In this document: piece by piece, positions 1 to 8,780 of the stretch
Layout of the letters: every line of letters starts with the position of its first letter
How positions within the stretch are numbered: position 1 is the first letter of the stretch
Origin: Alteraurantiacibacter buctensis
GTDB lineage: Bacteria; Pseudomonadota; Alphaproteobacteria; Sphingomonadales; Sphingomonadaceae
Direction of reading: 5' to 3'
Assembly (NCBI RefSeq): GCF_009827655.1
Contig: NZ_WTYV01000008.1
Location: 79,062 to 143,061, forward strand
Length of the DNA stretch: 64,000 nt
Notes under the pieces: generated by a model
Database searches by the model: none
Told to the model about the DNA's origin: nothing
The model's input: the letters and a program-made list of their open reading frames with translations, nothing else
Made by a program: the position numbers and the translations under genes

Positions 1-20
1 GACGCTGGGAGAGGGGTAAA

Positions 21-1229
21 ATGGCCGAAGCTTTCATCTGCGATGCCATCCGCAGCCCCATCGGGCGCTATGGCGGCTTGCTGGCATCCATTCGGGCCGA
101 TGACCTTGGCGCGCTGCCGCTGAAGGCGCTGCTGGCGCGCAACCCCTCCCTCGATCCGGGGCCGATCGAGGAGGTGTTCTACGGCTGCGCCAACCAGTCG
201 GGCGAAGACAACCGCAACGTGGCACGCATGAGCCTGCTGCTGGCGGGCCTGCGGCCGCAGGTGCCCGGCGTCACGATCAACCGCCTCTGCGCCAGCGGCC
301 TTGAGGCTGTCGGCCAGGCCGCGCGCGCGGTGCGGCTGGGCGAGATGGACCTGGCTATCGCGGGCGGGGTGGAAAGCATGACCCGCGCCCCCTTCGTGAT
401 GGGCAAGGCCGACGGGGCTTTCGGCCGCGGGCAGAAACTGGAAGACACCACGATGGGGTGGCGCTTCGTCAATCCGGCGCTGGATGCGCTCTATGGCACC
501 GAACCCATGCCGCGCACCGGCGAGAACGTGGCGCAGGATCATGGCATCAGCCGCGCGGACCAGGATGCCTTTGCGTGGCGCAGCCAGCAAAGGGCAGCTG
601 CCGCGCAGGCCAGCGGCTGGTTCGCGGGCGAGATCGTGGCGGTGGAGGTGCCTGGCCGCAAGCGCGGCGAAACAGTGCTGTTCGACACCGACGAGCACCC
701 TCGCGCCGATACCACTCTGGACAGGCTTGCCGCGCTCAAGCCGCTCTTCGGCCCAACCGGCACGGTCACTGCCGGCAATGCTTCGGGCATCAACGATGGC
801 GCTGCGGCCATGCTGATCGCCAGCGAGGCAGCGGCAAAGGCCCACGGCCTGACCCCGCGTGCCCGCATCATCGGCATGGCGGCGGCGGGGGTGGAACCGC
901 GCGTGATGGGCCTGGGGCCCGTGCCCGCCGTACAGAAGCTGCTTTCCCGGCTGGACCTCACCATCGACCGGTTCGACGCGATCGAACTGAACGAGGCTTT
1001 CGCCAGCCAGGCGCTCGCCGTGTTGCGCGCCCTGGGCGTGGCTGACGATGCGCCGCACGTGAACGCACATGGCGGAGCGATTGCGCTGGGCCATCCGCTG
1101 GGCATGTCCGGTGCGCGGCTGGCCTTGACGCTGGTGCGGCAACTGGAGGCCAGCGGCGGGCGCTATGGCCTGGCCACGCTGTGTGTGGGCGTGGGCATGG
1201 GACTGGCGCTGGCGGTGGAGCGGGTCTGA
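21..1229 (+). CDS. pcaF: 3-oxoadipyl-CoA / acetyl-CoA thiolase (PcaF-like)
   Basis: A 402-aa type-I thiolase. The catalytic set is visible: nucleophilic Cys90 in NRLCASG, His358 in GHPLGMSG and Cys388 in the C-terminal CVGVGMG motif. Family members cleave 3-oxoadipyl-CoA to succinyl-CoA and acetyl-CoA, or run the acetyl-CoA acetyltransferase reaction. Early GRYGG and NVARM segments are typical of 3-oxoadipyl-CoA thiolases, and the maleylacetate reductase gene downstream makes 3-oxoadipyl-CoA the likely substrate, so this would be the last step of the hydroquinone pathway. The ATG follows a GAGAGGGG ribosome site by a few bases. A 3-oxoadipate CoA-transferase is needed as well and is not in the window, so it may lie just upstream. 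General acetyl-CoA acetyltransferase is the alternative. Confidence 0.85.
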   Translation: MAEAFICDAIRSPIGRYGGLLASIRADDLGALPLKALLARNPSLDPGPIEEVFYGCANQSGEDNRNVARMSLLLAGLRPQVPGVTINRLCASGLEAVGQAARAVRLGEMDLAIAGGVESMTRAPFVMGKADGAFGRGQKLEDTTMGWRFVNPALDALYGTEPMPRTGENVAQDHGISRADQDAFAWRSQQRAAAAQASGWFAGEIVAVEVPGRKRGETVLFDTDEHPRADTTLDRLAALKPLFGPTGTVTAGNASGINDGAAAMLIASEAAAKAHGLTPRARIIGMAAAGVEPRVMGLGPVPAVQKLLSRLDLTIDRFDAIELNEAFASQALAVLRALGVADDAPHVNAHGGAIALGHPLGMSGARLALTLVRQLEASGGRYGLATLCVGVGMGLALAVERV

Positions 1230-1367
1230 CCTCGGCCTCACCGTGGCGCATCTTTCGTGCATTGCCGGGGCGGCTTCTTGCAGGACGCTAAGGCCTCCGC
1301 TGGGGCCAATTGCGGCATTCACGCGGATCGGGTCGCCACAGAACCCGCGCGGAGCGGAGGGGATCAC

Positions 1368-2621
1368 ATGGCTGCACCTGCACCCGACAACGACGTTACC
1401 GTACCAGGCTGGACCCCCAGCTATGAATGGAAGGCTGTCCTGCTGCTGACGCTGGGCTTTGGCCTGGTGGGGCTGGACCGCTGGATCATCGCCCCGTTAG
1501 CTCCGGCCATGATCGGCGACCTGGGGATGACCCCGCAGGACGTGAACAACCTGGTGGCGGTGCTGGGCGTGGCCTGGGGTGTCTCCGCAGTGCTGATGGG
1601 CGGCCTCAGCGACCGGATCGGGCGCCGACGCGTGCTGATCCCGTCGATCGTGTTCTTCAGCCTGATGTCTGGCTTTTCAGGCATGGCGACCGGCTTCCTG
1701 GCGCTGTTTGCCGTGCGCGCGATGATGGGGGTGGCCGAAGGGGCCTTCTGCCCCACCAGTTTTGCCGCCACGGCCGAGGCATCGAAGCCCAGCCGGCGCG
1801 GCTTTAACCAGGGGTTGCAGCAGGCCACCTTTGCCCTGTTCGGCCTGGGTTTCGGCCCGATCATCGCCACCCAGTTGCTGCAGCACGTGGGCTGGCGCGA
1901 GGTTTTCCTGCTGGTGGCCATACCCGGCCTGATCGTAGCCTTGCTGTTGTGGCTGGTGATCCGCGAGCCCCGCTTCATTGCCGAAAAGGCGGCCCGGGCG
2001 GCAGATGCCGAACCGGTGCCGGCCGCCTCGCTGGGCGAACTGTTCGCCCATCGCAACGTGGGCCTGGGAATGGCCAGCCTGCTGTGCGCCATGTGCGGCA
2101 TCTTCGTGCTCAGCGCCAATATCCCGCTCTACCTGACCGAGAGCCTGGGCCTGTCGCCGACCGACATGGGCCTGGTCACCTCCGCCATCGGTTTTGGCGG
2201 TTTTGCCGGCCAGTGGGGCCTGCCCGCGCTGTCCGACATCTTCGGACGGCGCCCTATGGCCGTCGCCGGGTTTGTGCTGGGGGCGGTGTTCCTTTGGTTC
2301 TTCATGCAGGTGGGGGCGGAGCCGGGCATGCTGTTCGTGCTGCTGTTCCTCAGCTGCGCCTTCAGCTTCGGCCTGCTGGCACTGATCACCGGGCCGATCG
2401 CCACCGAGGCCGCCCCTCCCGGTCGCATCTCGACCACGGCGGGGATCATCATCGGCAGCGGTGAGATCTTCGGTGGCGGCCTGGCGCTGGTGGTGGCGGG
2501 CGCCGTGATTGCGGCCTACGGTATCGATTCGATGCTGTACCTGGCGCTGGGCGGCTTGCTGGCAGGGTGCGTGCTGACTCCGTTCCTGCGCGAAACCGCG
2601 CCGCGCCGGACGGGCCGCTGA
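1368..2621 (+). CDS. MFS transporter, aromatic acid:H+ symporter-like
   Basis: A 417-aa, roughly 12-TM major facilitator protein. The loop 2-3 signature GGLSDRIGRRRV is present and a related GLPALSDIFGRRP repeats in the second half, the usual MFS duplication. A long cytoplasmic stretch after TM6 (FIAEKAARAADAEP) separates the halves. I chose the ATG at 1368 because a GGAGGGGAT ribosome site lies just upstream; the frame is open further upstream but lacks a signal there. Between a thiolase and maleylacetate reductase it most likely imports an aromatic acid or phenol-derived substrate of this pathway (inference). Sugar-phosphate or drug transport cannot be excluded from sequence alone. Confidence 0.8.
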   Translation: MAAPAPDNDVTVPGWTPSYEWKAVLLLTLGFGLVGLDRWIIAPLAPAMIGDLGMTPQDVNNLVAVLGVAWGVSAVLMGGLSDRIGRRRVLIPSIVFFSLMSGFSGMATGFLALFAVRAMMGVAEGAFCPTSFAATAEASKPSRRGFNQGLQQATFALFGLGFGPIIATQLLQHVGWREVFLLVAIPGLIVALLLWLVIREPRFIAEKAARAADAEPVPAASLGELFAHRNVGLGMASLLCAMCGIFVLSANIPLYLTESLGLSPTDMGLVTSAIGFGGFAGQWGLPALSDIFGRRPMAVAGFVLGAVFLWFFMQVGAEPGMLFVLLFLSCAFSFGLLALITGPIATEAAPPGRISTTAGIIIGSGEIFGGGLALVVAGAVIAAYGIDSMLYLALGGLLAGCVLTPFLRETAPRRTGR

Positions 2622-2643
2622 ACAAGGAGGGCAGGGAGGGGCC

Positions 2644-3708
2644 ATGCAGCCATTCGACTATACCGCGCTGCCCGGCCGGGTGATCTTCGGTTCCGGCACG
2701 ATTGCCCGGGTGCCGGGTGCCCTGGCAGACCTTGGCGGCAAGCGCGCCCTGGTGCTCACCACCCCGCAACAGGCCGCTGCGGGCGAGCAGATGCTGGCCC
2801 TGCTGGGCGCTGCCGGGGCAGGGCTGTTCAGCGGCGCGACGATGCATACCCCGGTGGAGGTGACCGAGCAGGCGCTTTCCCATGCCAGGCAGGTTGGGGC
2901 GGACAGCGTGGTGGCGGTGGGGGGCGGCTCCACCACCGGCCTTGGCAAGGCCCTGGCCCTGCGTACCGGACTGCCGCAGGTCGTGGTGCCCACCACCTAT
3001 GCCGGGTCCGAAGCGACGCCGATCCTGGGGCAGACCGAAAACGGGGTGAAGACCACGCAGAAGGGGCCGGAAATCCTGCCCGAGGTCATCGTCTATGACG
3101 TGGACCTGACGCTCAGCCTGCCGCCCGCGCTGACCGTTACCAGCGGGATCAACGCGATCGCCCATGCCGTGGAGGGGTTGTACTCGAAGGATGCCAACCC
3201 GGTCATCTCGCTGGTGGCGGAGGACGGCATCCGCGCGCTCGTTTCCGCCATCCCGCGGATCGTGGCCGATCCGTGCAACGTGGAGGCGCGCTCGGACGCG
3301 CTCTATGGCGCCTGGGCCTGCGGCGTCACGCTGGGAGTCATGGGGATGAGCCTGCACCACAAGCTGTGCCACACGCTGGGCGGCACCTTCGACCTGCCGC
3401 ATGCCGAAACGCACACGGTGATCCTGCCGCATGCAATGGCCTACAACGCCGCTGCCGCTCCCGAGGCGCTGGCCCGGGTGGCCCGCGCGATGGGCGTGGC
3501 CGATGCACCGCAAGGGATGTGGGACCTGGCGAAGCGGCTGGGTGCGCCCATGACCCTGGCCGAGGTGGGCATGCCCCGCGAAGGGCTGGAGCGTGCCTTG
3601 CAACTGGCGCTCGCCAATCCATACTGGAACCCCGCGCCGCTGGAGGAAACCCGGCTGCGCCAACTGCTCGAGGCAGCCTACGAGGGCCGCCCGCCGCTGG
3701 GAGAGTGA
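2644..3708 (+). CDS. Maleylacetate reductase
   Basis: A 354-aa iron-alcohol-dehydrogenase-fold protein of the maleylacetate reductase branch. It reduces maleylacetate to 3-oxoadipate with NAD(P)H. The nucleotide-binding GGGSTTGLGKA motif is at residues 93-103 and the diagnostic PTTYAGSEATPI segment follows. Histidines cluster in SLHHKLCHTLGG and LPHAETHT, where the family binds metal or substrate. Both ring-cleavage branches of this cluster deliver maleylacetate, so this is the common next step. It starts 22 nt after the transporter stop, behind an AAGGAGGGCAGGGAGGGG purine tract, and runs directly into the hydroxyquinol dioxygenase gene 5 nt downstream, so all three are probably cotranscribed. 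Confidence 0.93.
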   Translation: MQPFDYTALPGRVIFGSGTIARVPGALADLGGKRALVLTTPQQAAAGEQMLALLGAAGAGLFSGATMHTPVEVTEQALSHARQVGADSVVAVGGGSTTGLGKALALRTGLPQVVVPTTYAGSEATPILGQTENGVKTTQKGPEILPEVIVYDVDLTLSLPPALTVTSGINAIAHAVEGLYSKDANPVISLVAEDGIRALVSAIPRIVADPCNVEARSDALYGAWACGVTLGVMGMSLHHKLCHTLGGTFDLPHAETHTVILPHAMAYNAAAAPEALARVARAMGVADAPQGMWDLAKRLGAPMTLAEVGMPREGLERALQLALANPYWNPAPLEETRLRQLLEAAYEGRPPLGE

Positions 3709-3713
3709 GAGAG

Positions 3714-4541
3714 ATGACCCAACAGGCCTGCACCGATCACACCGCCGCCTGCCGCAAGGCCTATGCCGGCACGCCCGACGCGCGGATGAAGCAGATCAAC
3801 GACGCATTGGTGCGCCACCTCCACGCATTCGTGGCCGAGGTGGAACCGACCCGCGAGGAATGGATGGCCGGCGTGCAATTCCTTGCCGCCGTGGGCCAGA
3901 GCCCGAATGGCGCGCTGGAGGAATTCATCCTGCTGTCCGATGTGCTGGGCGTGTCCATGCTGGTCGAGACGATCAACGACAGCCCCTATGACGACACCAC
4001 GCAAGGCACTGTGCTGGGGCCGTTCTTCATCGACAACATGCCGCTGGCCGAGCAAGGCGCCGATATCGCGGCCGGTCGTACCGAGGGGGCAACCCCGCTG
4101 GCCATCGACATAGCTATCGTCGACCGGCAGGGCCAACCGATCCCGCTCGCGCAGGTCGATATCTGGCAAAGCGCGGCCGACGGGCTGTACGACGTGCAGC
4201 GCGGCCTGCCCGAAGGCGAGTTCGAACTGCGCGCCCGCTTCAAGGCGGATGGGGAGGGCCGGGTCCGCTGCCGCTCGGTCATGCCGATTCCCTACCAGGT
4301 GCCGACTAACGGCCCAGTGGGCGATCTGCTGCGGGTCAGCCAGCGCCATCCATGGCGTCCGGCGCACGTCCATTTCCGCATCGCCGCCGATGGCCACCCA
4401 CCGCTTACCACGCACCTGTTCCCCACCGGCGATCCCTACCTGGGCGGCGATGCCGTGTTCGGGGTGAAACCGGCGCTGGTGATCGACATGCCGGAAGCAG
4501 GGGGCGGCCGAACGCTCAGCTACACCTTCGTGCTCGAATAG
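3714..4541 (+). CDS. Hydroxyquinol 1,2-dioxygenase (intradiol, Fe(III))
   Basis: A 275-aa intradiol dioxygenase. It has an N-terminal helical dimerisation domain (about residues 20-100) and a catalytic beta-sandwich with the four Fe(III) ligands Tyr159, Tyr194, His218 and His220 (motifs DGLYD, PIPYQVP and RPAHVHF). The LGPFFIDNMP segment and the overall length fit the hydroxyquinol (benzene-1,2,4-triol) branch rather than the catechol branch. The product, maleylacetate, is the substrate of the enzyme encoded immediately upstream. The ATG at 3714 is behind a GAGAGAG ribosome site that overlaps the preceding stop region. Chlorocatechol dioxygenase is the main alternative, but the neighbours favour hydroxyquinol. 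Confidence 0.88.
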   Translation: MTQQACTDHTAACRKAYAGTPDARMKQINDALVRHLHAFVAEVEPTREEWMAGVQFLAAVGQSPNGALEEFILLSDVLGVSMLVETINDSPYDDTTQGTVLGPFFIDNMPLAEQGADIAAGRTEGATPLAIDIAIVDRQGQPIPLAQVDIWQSAADGLYDVQRGLPEGEFELRARFKADGEGRVRCRSVMPIPYQVPTNGPVGDLLRVSQRHPWRPAHVHFRIAADGHPPLTTHLFPTGDPYLGGDAVFGVKPALVIDMPEAGGGRTLSYTFVLE

Positions 4542-4581
4542 GGCGTGAGCGACAATTTCGCCCCTCGCCAAATGCGAATCT

Positions 4582-4593
4582 ATATTATAATAT
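4582..4593. promoter_or_regulatory. AT-rich perfect palindrome containing TATAAT, upstream of the araC-type gene
   Basis: ATATTATAATAT is a perfect 12-bp palindrome in an otherwise GC-rich gap. It contains an exact TATAAT at 4586-4591 and, being symmetric, another on the other strand. No good -35 hexamer lies 16-18 nt upstream, which is compatible with an activator-dependent promoter for the regulator gene 45 nt downstream (inference). Confidence 0.45.
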
Positions 4594-4635
4594 CGGGTCT
4601 CGCAGTCGACCCGAAGCGACGCGGGAGAGGATCAT

Positions 4636-5541
4636 ATGGGCCAGGCACTCCTGGGGAGCGAATTCCGCGTGCGGGATACGCACGGCATCCTGATGCGGCC
4701 GGAGCACCGCATTCGCGACCGGTCTGACGGGCTGGGGTGGCAGTCGCTCTACGCCTCTGTCCAACACGAGGCCCCTTACGAAGCCAGCTTCAACGCGGTG
4801 GAGGATCACCTGATGATTCTGCACCTCAATGGCCCGGTGGCCGTGGAACGGCGGCTGGGGGCCAAGGTGGAACGGCGCGTGGTGCCGCCGGGAGGCCTGT
4901 TCATCCTGCCCGGCGGCCTGGATTTCGGGGTGCGGCTCGAAGGCGAGCTGGACACGCTGCACATCTACCTGCGCAACCAGATCGTGCGCGAGGTGGCCGG
5001 CGAACTGGGCATCGAGGATGACGACCTGGCCCTGCGCCCCAGCCTGGGCGAGCCGGACCCGCTGGCCGAAAGCCTCGCCCTGGCAGTGCGCGAGGCGATG
5101 TGCGATGCGACCCCCGGCACCTCTGTCTATGTCGACTATCTCAGCCGCGTGCTGGCTGCCCGCCTGCTGCGCCGCTATTCATGGCGCGCCGTGCCGGAAA
5201 TGGGCGAATGCGGCGGCCTGACCCGCATCCAGATGGCGCTGGTGGAGGATTTCATCGAGGAGCACCTGTGTTCCTCGCTGTCGCTGGATGACCTGGCGCG
5301 GGCCTGCGACCTCAGCCCCAGCTATTTCGCCCGCCGGTTCAAGGTGAGCATGGGCATGCCGCCGCACCAGTACCTGATCCGCAAGCGGGTGGACCGGGCC
5401 AAGCGGCTGCTGCGCGGCACCACGCCGATCGTGGAAGTGGCACTGGACTGTGGCTTCTCGCACCAGGAACACCTGACCAACGTGTTCCGCCGTGCCACCG
5501 GGCAGACGCCCGCTGCCTATCGCCGCGCGGTTCAATTCTGA
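4636..5541 (+). CDS. AraC-family transcriptional regulator
   Basis: A 301-aa protein with an N-terminal cupin-like effector domain (about residues 30-120: VEDHLMILHLNGPVAVERR, PPGGLFILPGG) and a C-terminal double helix-turn-helix of AraC/XylS type (about 195-300). In the second, LSLDDLARACDLSPSYFARRFK and VALDCGFSHQEHLTNVFRR are the two recognition segments. It lies between the lower-pathway block (thiolase to hydroxyquinol dioxygenase) and the hydroquinone-cleavage block, both on the same strand, so it is the obvious candidate regulator of one or both. Its effector is unknown; hydroquinone, hydroxyquinol or a parent phenol are likely. The start follows GGGAGAGG by a suitable distance. Confidence 0.88.
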   Translation: MGQALLGSEFRVRDTHGILMRPEHRIRDRSDGLGWQSLYASVQHEAPYEASFNAVEDHLMILHLNGPVAVERRLGAKVERRVVPPGGLFILPGGLDFGVRLEGELDTLHIYLRNQIVREVAGELGIEDDDLALRPSLGEPDPLAESLALAVREAMCDATPGTSVYVDYLSRVLAARLLRRYSWRAVPEMGECGGLTRIQMALVEDFIEEHLCSSLSLDDLARACDLSPSYFARRFKVSMGMPPHQYLIRKRVDRAKRLLRGTTPIVEVALDCGFSHQEHLTNVFRRATGQTPAAYRRAVQF

Positions 5542-5584
5542 AGCGACGCGCAAAATTTGCAGGGCGATGTGCGGCATCGTGCAG

Positions 5585-5608
5585 GATTGGCCGCCGCGAT
5601 TGGCCAAT
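5585..5608. promoter_or_regulatory. Candidate AraC-type direct repeats upstream of hqdA
   Basis: GATTGGCC occurs twice, at 5585-5592 and 5598-5605, 13 bp apart. The second copy forms part of the perfect palindrome ATTGGCCAAT (5599-5608). A GCAAAATTTGC dyad lies a little upstream at 5550-5560. Spaced direct repeats are typical AraC-family operators, and this gap separates the regulator gene from the dioxygenase genes. The assignment is inference from position and symmetry. Confidence 0.35.
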
Positions 5609-5689
5609 GATGCCTGCCAACAACAGCGCCGGACCAAGCCGGCGCACTGGCCGCGGCGGTGATCCTTGTCGGCCCTGGGAGGTGGAAAC

Positions 5690-6184
5690 ATGGGACAGTA
5701 CCAGACCCGGTTCGGCAGCATGGCCGACTATGCCAAGGGCGGGGTGGCGATCATCAACGATGATCCCAAGAACTATGTCTTTTCCAACGTGTTCGAGGTG
5801 GCCGAAAAGTCCGCCCCTTGGGAACGCGTGGCCGTGGCCAAGAACTTCGAATACGTGATCGAGGCTGCGCGGGCGGAAGGAACCAGCCCCTGGTACGCCT
5901 GCGCCCACGACGAATTCGTGCTGGTGATGGACGGGCAGGTGGAAGTGCACTTGTTGAAGCCCGCCACGCCGCTGGTCGATGCGGGCCAACAGGGCGCAGT
6001 TGAACTCGCTGACATGCCCGATGGAGCCAAGATGGGCCGCCTGGTGCTCGAACGCGGCCACCAGGGCCTGCTGCCCGCCGGCAGCGCCTATCGCCTGCAC
6101 GCCGACAACGTCTCGTGCGTGCTCATCCAGACCATCGCAGGCCCGGTGACCGTCCAGAAGTGGGCGGACATCTGCCAGTCCTGA
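5690..6184 (+). CDS. hqdA: Hydroquinone 1,2-dioxygenase, small subunit
   Basis: A 164-aa protein matching in size and features the small (about 18 kDa) subunit of the two-component hydroquinone dioxygenase (HqdA of Sphingomonas sp. TTNP3; HapC/PnpC in Pseudomonas). Recognisable segments are FEYVIEAARAEGTSPW, ACAHDEFVLVMDGQVEVHL and LPAGSAYRLHAD, giving a single cupin-like barrel. The enzyme cleaves hydroquinone between C1 and C2 to 4-hydroxymuconic semialdehyde using Fe(II). I chose the ATG at 5690 because GGGAGGTGG lies 6 nt upstream; an in-frame ATG 24 nt earlier has no ribosome site. The large-subunit gene follows after 26 nt and completes an alpha2-beta2 enzyme in the family. Confidence 0.85.
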   Translation: MGQYQTRFGSMADYAKGGVAIINDDPKNYVFSNVFEVAEKSAPWERVAVAKNFEYVIEAARAEGTSPWYACAHDEFVLVMDGQVEVHLLKPATPLVDAGQQGAVELADMPDGAKMGRLVLERGHQGLLPAGSAYRLHADNVSCVLIQTIAGPVTVQKWADICQS

Positions 6185-6210
6185 TTACCCAGCCGGAAGG
6201 AACCAAGACC

Positions 6211-7248
6211 ATGGCCATCCTGGAATCTGCCACCGCTGCTGCCGCTGCCAAACCGCTGTCGGACAATGTCGTCACCCATGCCGAAGTAGGGCCGATCGAC
6301 AATGCCACCGGCTATCGCACTTTCACCGCCGGAGACTTCCACTTCCGCCGCGACGAGTATTTCGCGCGCATCACCTGGCCCGCCGGTGGCAGCCACGTGG
6401 CCCCGATCGACGCCTTCCTGCGCGCTCTGATGCGCGATGTGGCCTGGGGTTTCTTCTACGGCACGGTCAACTTCGATGACGTGGTGGGCACGGTGAACCA
6501 CTATGGCGAGGTGACGCTGTTCGCCGGCACCTACAACGATGCCTACCGCGATGCGGGCCGCGATTTCAGCCAGCGCTTTCCCAGCGAGGTGCTGGGCCCG
6601 CTGTTCAAGGAAATGATCACCGACTGGACCAATGCCGGTTACGATCCCTTTGCCGCACCGATGGAAACGGGCGTGCCGTGGGGGGCGAAAAACGGCAGCA
6701 ACCTAGAGGCGGTCAACCGCGTGCGCGTGGCCGCCCGGCGCATGGTCGGCCTGCCGGGCGATACGCCGGTGCGGACCGACGACAACGGCTTTCCGGTCAA
6801 CCGCATGTTCGCCGATGTCGACCAGCGCCAGCCGCTGGTGGAGGCCGAGCCCGGCTTCGAGGGCGAGGTAAGCGCCTATAACCTGTTCGGCTATCTCTCG
6901 CGCTCCGACGTGACGTGGAACCCCTCGGTCTGCTCGGTGGTGGGCGAAAGCCTATTCTGCCCGACCTCGGAGGAATTCAGCCTGCCGGTCGATCACGGCA
7001 ACGACCGCTGCGAATGGTTCATCACCCTGTCGGACGAGATCGTGTGGGACATTCGCGACAAGGTGACCGGCCGCCCGCGCGCCAAGCTGGTGGCGAAGGC
7101 GGGCGACGTCTCGTGCATGCCGGCGGACATCCGCCACAAGGGCTATGCCGACAAGCGCGCCATGCTGCTGGTGTGGGAAAACGCCTCCAACCGCATCCCC
7201 GAAATGATCGCGGCGGGCGAGGCCCCCAACGTCTCGGTCACCTGGTAA
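6211..7248 (+). CDS. hqdB: Hydroquinone 1,2-dioxygenase, large subunit
   Basis: A 345-aa protein matching the large (about 38 kDa) subunit of two-component hydroquinone dioxygenase (HqdB, HapD, PnpD). Characteristic stretches are FHFRRDEYFARITWPAGGSH near residue 45, VPWGAKNGSN in the middle, and a C-terminal cupin with LPVDHGNDRCEWF and MPADIRHKGYADKRAM, which contain the likely iron-binding His/Glu residues. Together with hqdA it opens the hydroquinone ring. The ATG at 6211 follows GGAAGG by 10 nt. The stop is only 7 nt before the aldehyde dehydrogenase start, so the three genes form one operon. Assignment to hydroquinone rather than a substituted hydroquinone rests on the family and the neighbours. 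Confidence 0.87.
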   Translation: MAILESATAAAAAKPLSDNVVTHAEVGPIDNATGYRTFTAGDFHFRRDEYFARITWPAGGSHVAPIDAFLRALMRDVAWGFFYGTVNFDDVVGTVNHYGEVTLFAGTYNDAYRDAGRDFSQRFPSEVLGPLFKEMITDWTNAGYDPFAAPMETGVPWGAKNGSNLEAVNRVRVAARRMVGLPGDTPVRTDDNGFPVNRMFADVDQRQPLVEAEPGFEGEVSAYNLFGYLSRSDVTWNPSVCSVVGESLFCPTSEEFSLPVDHGNDRCEWFITLSDEIVWDIRDKVTGRPRAKLVAKAGDVSCMPADIRHKGYADKRAMLLVWENASNRIPEMIAAGEAPNVSVTW

Positions 7249-7255
7249 CATCGCC

Positions 7256-8749
7256 ATGCGCTATGCCCCGATCGATCCTGCCGCGCTGAAGACCCGCCTG
7301 TTCATCGGCGGGCAGTGGGTCGATGGCGTGCGCGGGCAGGAAATCGCCGTGGAGAATCCCTTCACCGGGGAGACCATCTGCCACATTGCCGAGGCGACGG
7401 CGCAGGACGTGGATCTGGCCGTGGCCGCCGCGCAGGCCGCGGCACCTGGATGGGCGCGGCTGGCGGCGCATGAGCGTGGCCGCCTGCTGCTGAAGCTGGC
7501 CGACGCAATCGAGGCCGATACCGAATACCTGGCGCGGCTGGAAGCGACCGACACCGGCCACCCGATCCGCGATTGCCTGAGCCTGGACGTGCCGCGCACC
7601 GTGCTGTGCTTCCGCTACTTCGGCGGCATGGCCGACAAGTTCGAAGGCAGCGTGATCCCGGTCGACGCGGGCTTCCTCAACTACGTCCAGCGCGAGCCGA
7701 TCGGCGTAGTCGGCCAGATCGTGCCGTGGAACTTCCCGCTGATGTTTGTCAGCTGGAAGCTGGGTCCGGCGCTGGCGGCGGGCAATACAGTGGTGATGAA
7801 GCCCAGCGAGATCACCCCGCTATCCACCCTGCGCGTGGCCGAGCTGGCGCAGGCCGTGGGCATCCCCGATGGCGTGATCAACATTGTGCCGGGTTACGGC
7901 CACACCGCCGGGCAGGCGATTGCCGAACATCCCGGCATTGGCAAGGTCAGCTTTACCGGATCGACCAACGTAGGGCGCGAGATTGTCAAGGCTTCGGCCG
8001 GCAACCTCAAGAAGGTGCAGCTCGAACTGGGCGGCAAGGGGCCGAACATCGTGTTCGACGATGCCGTGCTGCCCGCAGCCATCGGCGGCACCGCCTTCGG
8101 CATCTTCCACAACCAGGGGCAGGCCTGCATCGCCGCCAGCCGCCTGATCGTGCACGAGAATGTGGCCGACGAGTTTCTCGACAAATTCACCGCGCTGGCC
8201 CGCTCGATCCGGCTGGGCGATCCGCTGGACAGCGAGACGGAAATGGGCCCGCTGACCAGCCGGGTCCATCACGAGCGGGTGATGGCCTACGTCCAGGTGG
8301 CAAGGGACGATGGCGGCACAATCCTCTCCGGCGGCCAGCGCCCGGCCGATCCGGCACTGGCGCAAGGCTATTTCGTGGAACCCACCATCGTGCGCGCCGA
8401 CCGCAAGGCCCGCGTCCAGAACGAGGAAGTGTTCGGCCCCTTCATGTCGGTAACCACCTTTGCCGACGAGGAGGAGGCCATCGCCATCGCCAACGGCACT
8501 GCCTATGGCCTCGGTGCCGGCCTGTGGACCCAGAACCTTTCCCGCGCCCACCGCGTGGCAAATGCGATCCATGCCGGGATGGTGTGGGTCAATTCCTACA
8601 AGCGTGTGCATCCCGCCTCGCCCTTCGGCGGCTTCGGCCAGTCCGGCTATGGCCGCGAGATGGGGTTCGAGGCGATGCGCGAATACACCCAGCCCAAGTC
8701 TGTATGGATCAATGTCGATGCCCAGTTGCCGCCGTTCTACCGGCGCTAG
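7256..8749 (+). CDS. 4-hydroxymuconic semialdehyde dehydrogenase (ALDH family)
   Basis: A 497-aa NAD(P)-dependent aldehyde dehydrogenase of normal family length. Visible features are the IVPWNFPLMF motif near residue 155, the Rossmann loop FTGSTNVG (233-240), the general base Glu257 in LELGGKGPN and the nucleophile Cys291 in FHNQGQACIAASR. Directly after hydroquinone dioxygenase it should oxidise 4-hydroxymuconic semialdehyde to maleylacetate (as HapE/PnpE do), the substrate of the reductase encoded at 2644. The sequence itself shows only a generic betaine/muconic-semialdehyde-type ALDH; the exact substrate is inferred from the operon. The start at 7256 is 7 nt after the hqdB stop, so translation may be coupled. 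Confidence 0.88.
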   Translation: MRYAPIDPAALKTRLFIGGQWVDGVRGQEIAVENPFTGETICHIAEATAQDVDLAVAAAQAAAPGWARLAAHERGRLLLKLADAIEADTEYLARLEATDTGHPIRDCLSLDVPRTVLCFRYFGGMADKFEGSVIPVDAGFLNYVQREPIGVVGQIVPWNFPLMFVSWKLGPALAAGNTVVMKPSEITPLSTLRVAELAQAVGIPDGVINIVPGYGHTAGQAIAEHPGIGKVSFTGSTNVGREIVKASAGNLKKVQLELGGKGPNIVFDDAVLPAAIGGTAFGIFHNQGQACIAASRLIVHENVADEFLDKFTALARSIRLGDPLDSETEMGPLTSRVHHERVMAYVQVARDDGGTILSGGQRPADPALAQGYFVEPTIVRADRKARVQNEEVFGPFMSVTTFADEEEAIAIANGTAYGLGAGLWTQNLSRAHRVANAIHAGMVWVNSYKRVHPASPFGGFGQSGYGREMGFEAMREYTQPKSVWINVDAQLPPFYRR

Positions 8750-8780
8750 GTGCCGTTCTGCTGCAAGCGGTGCAGGGCGG

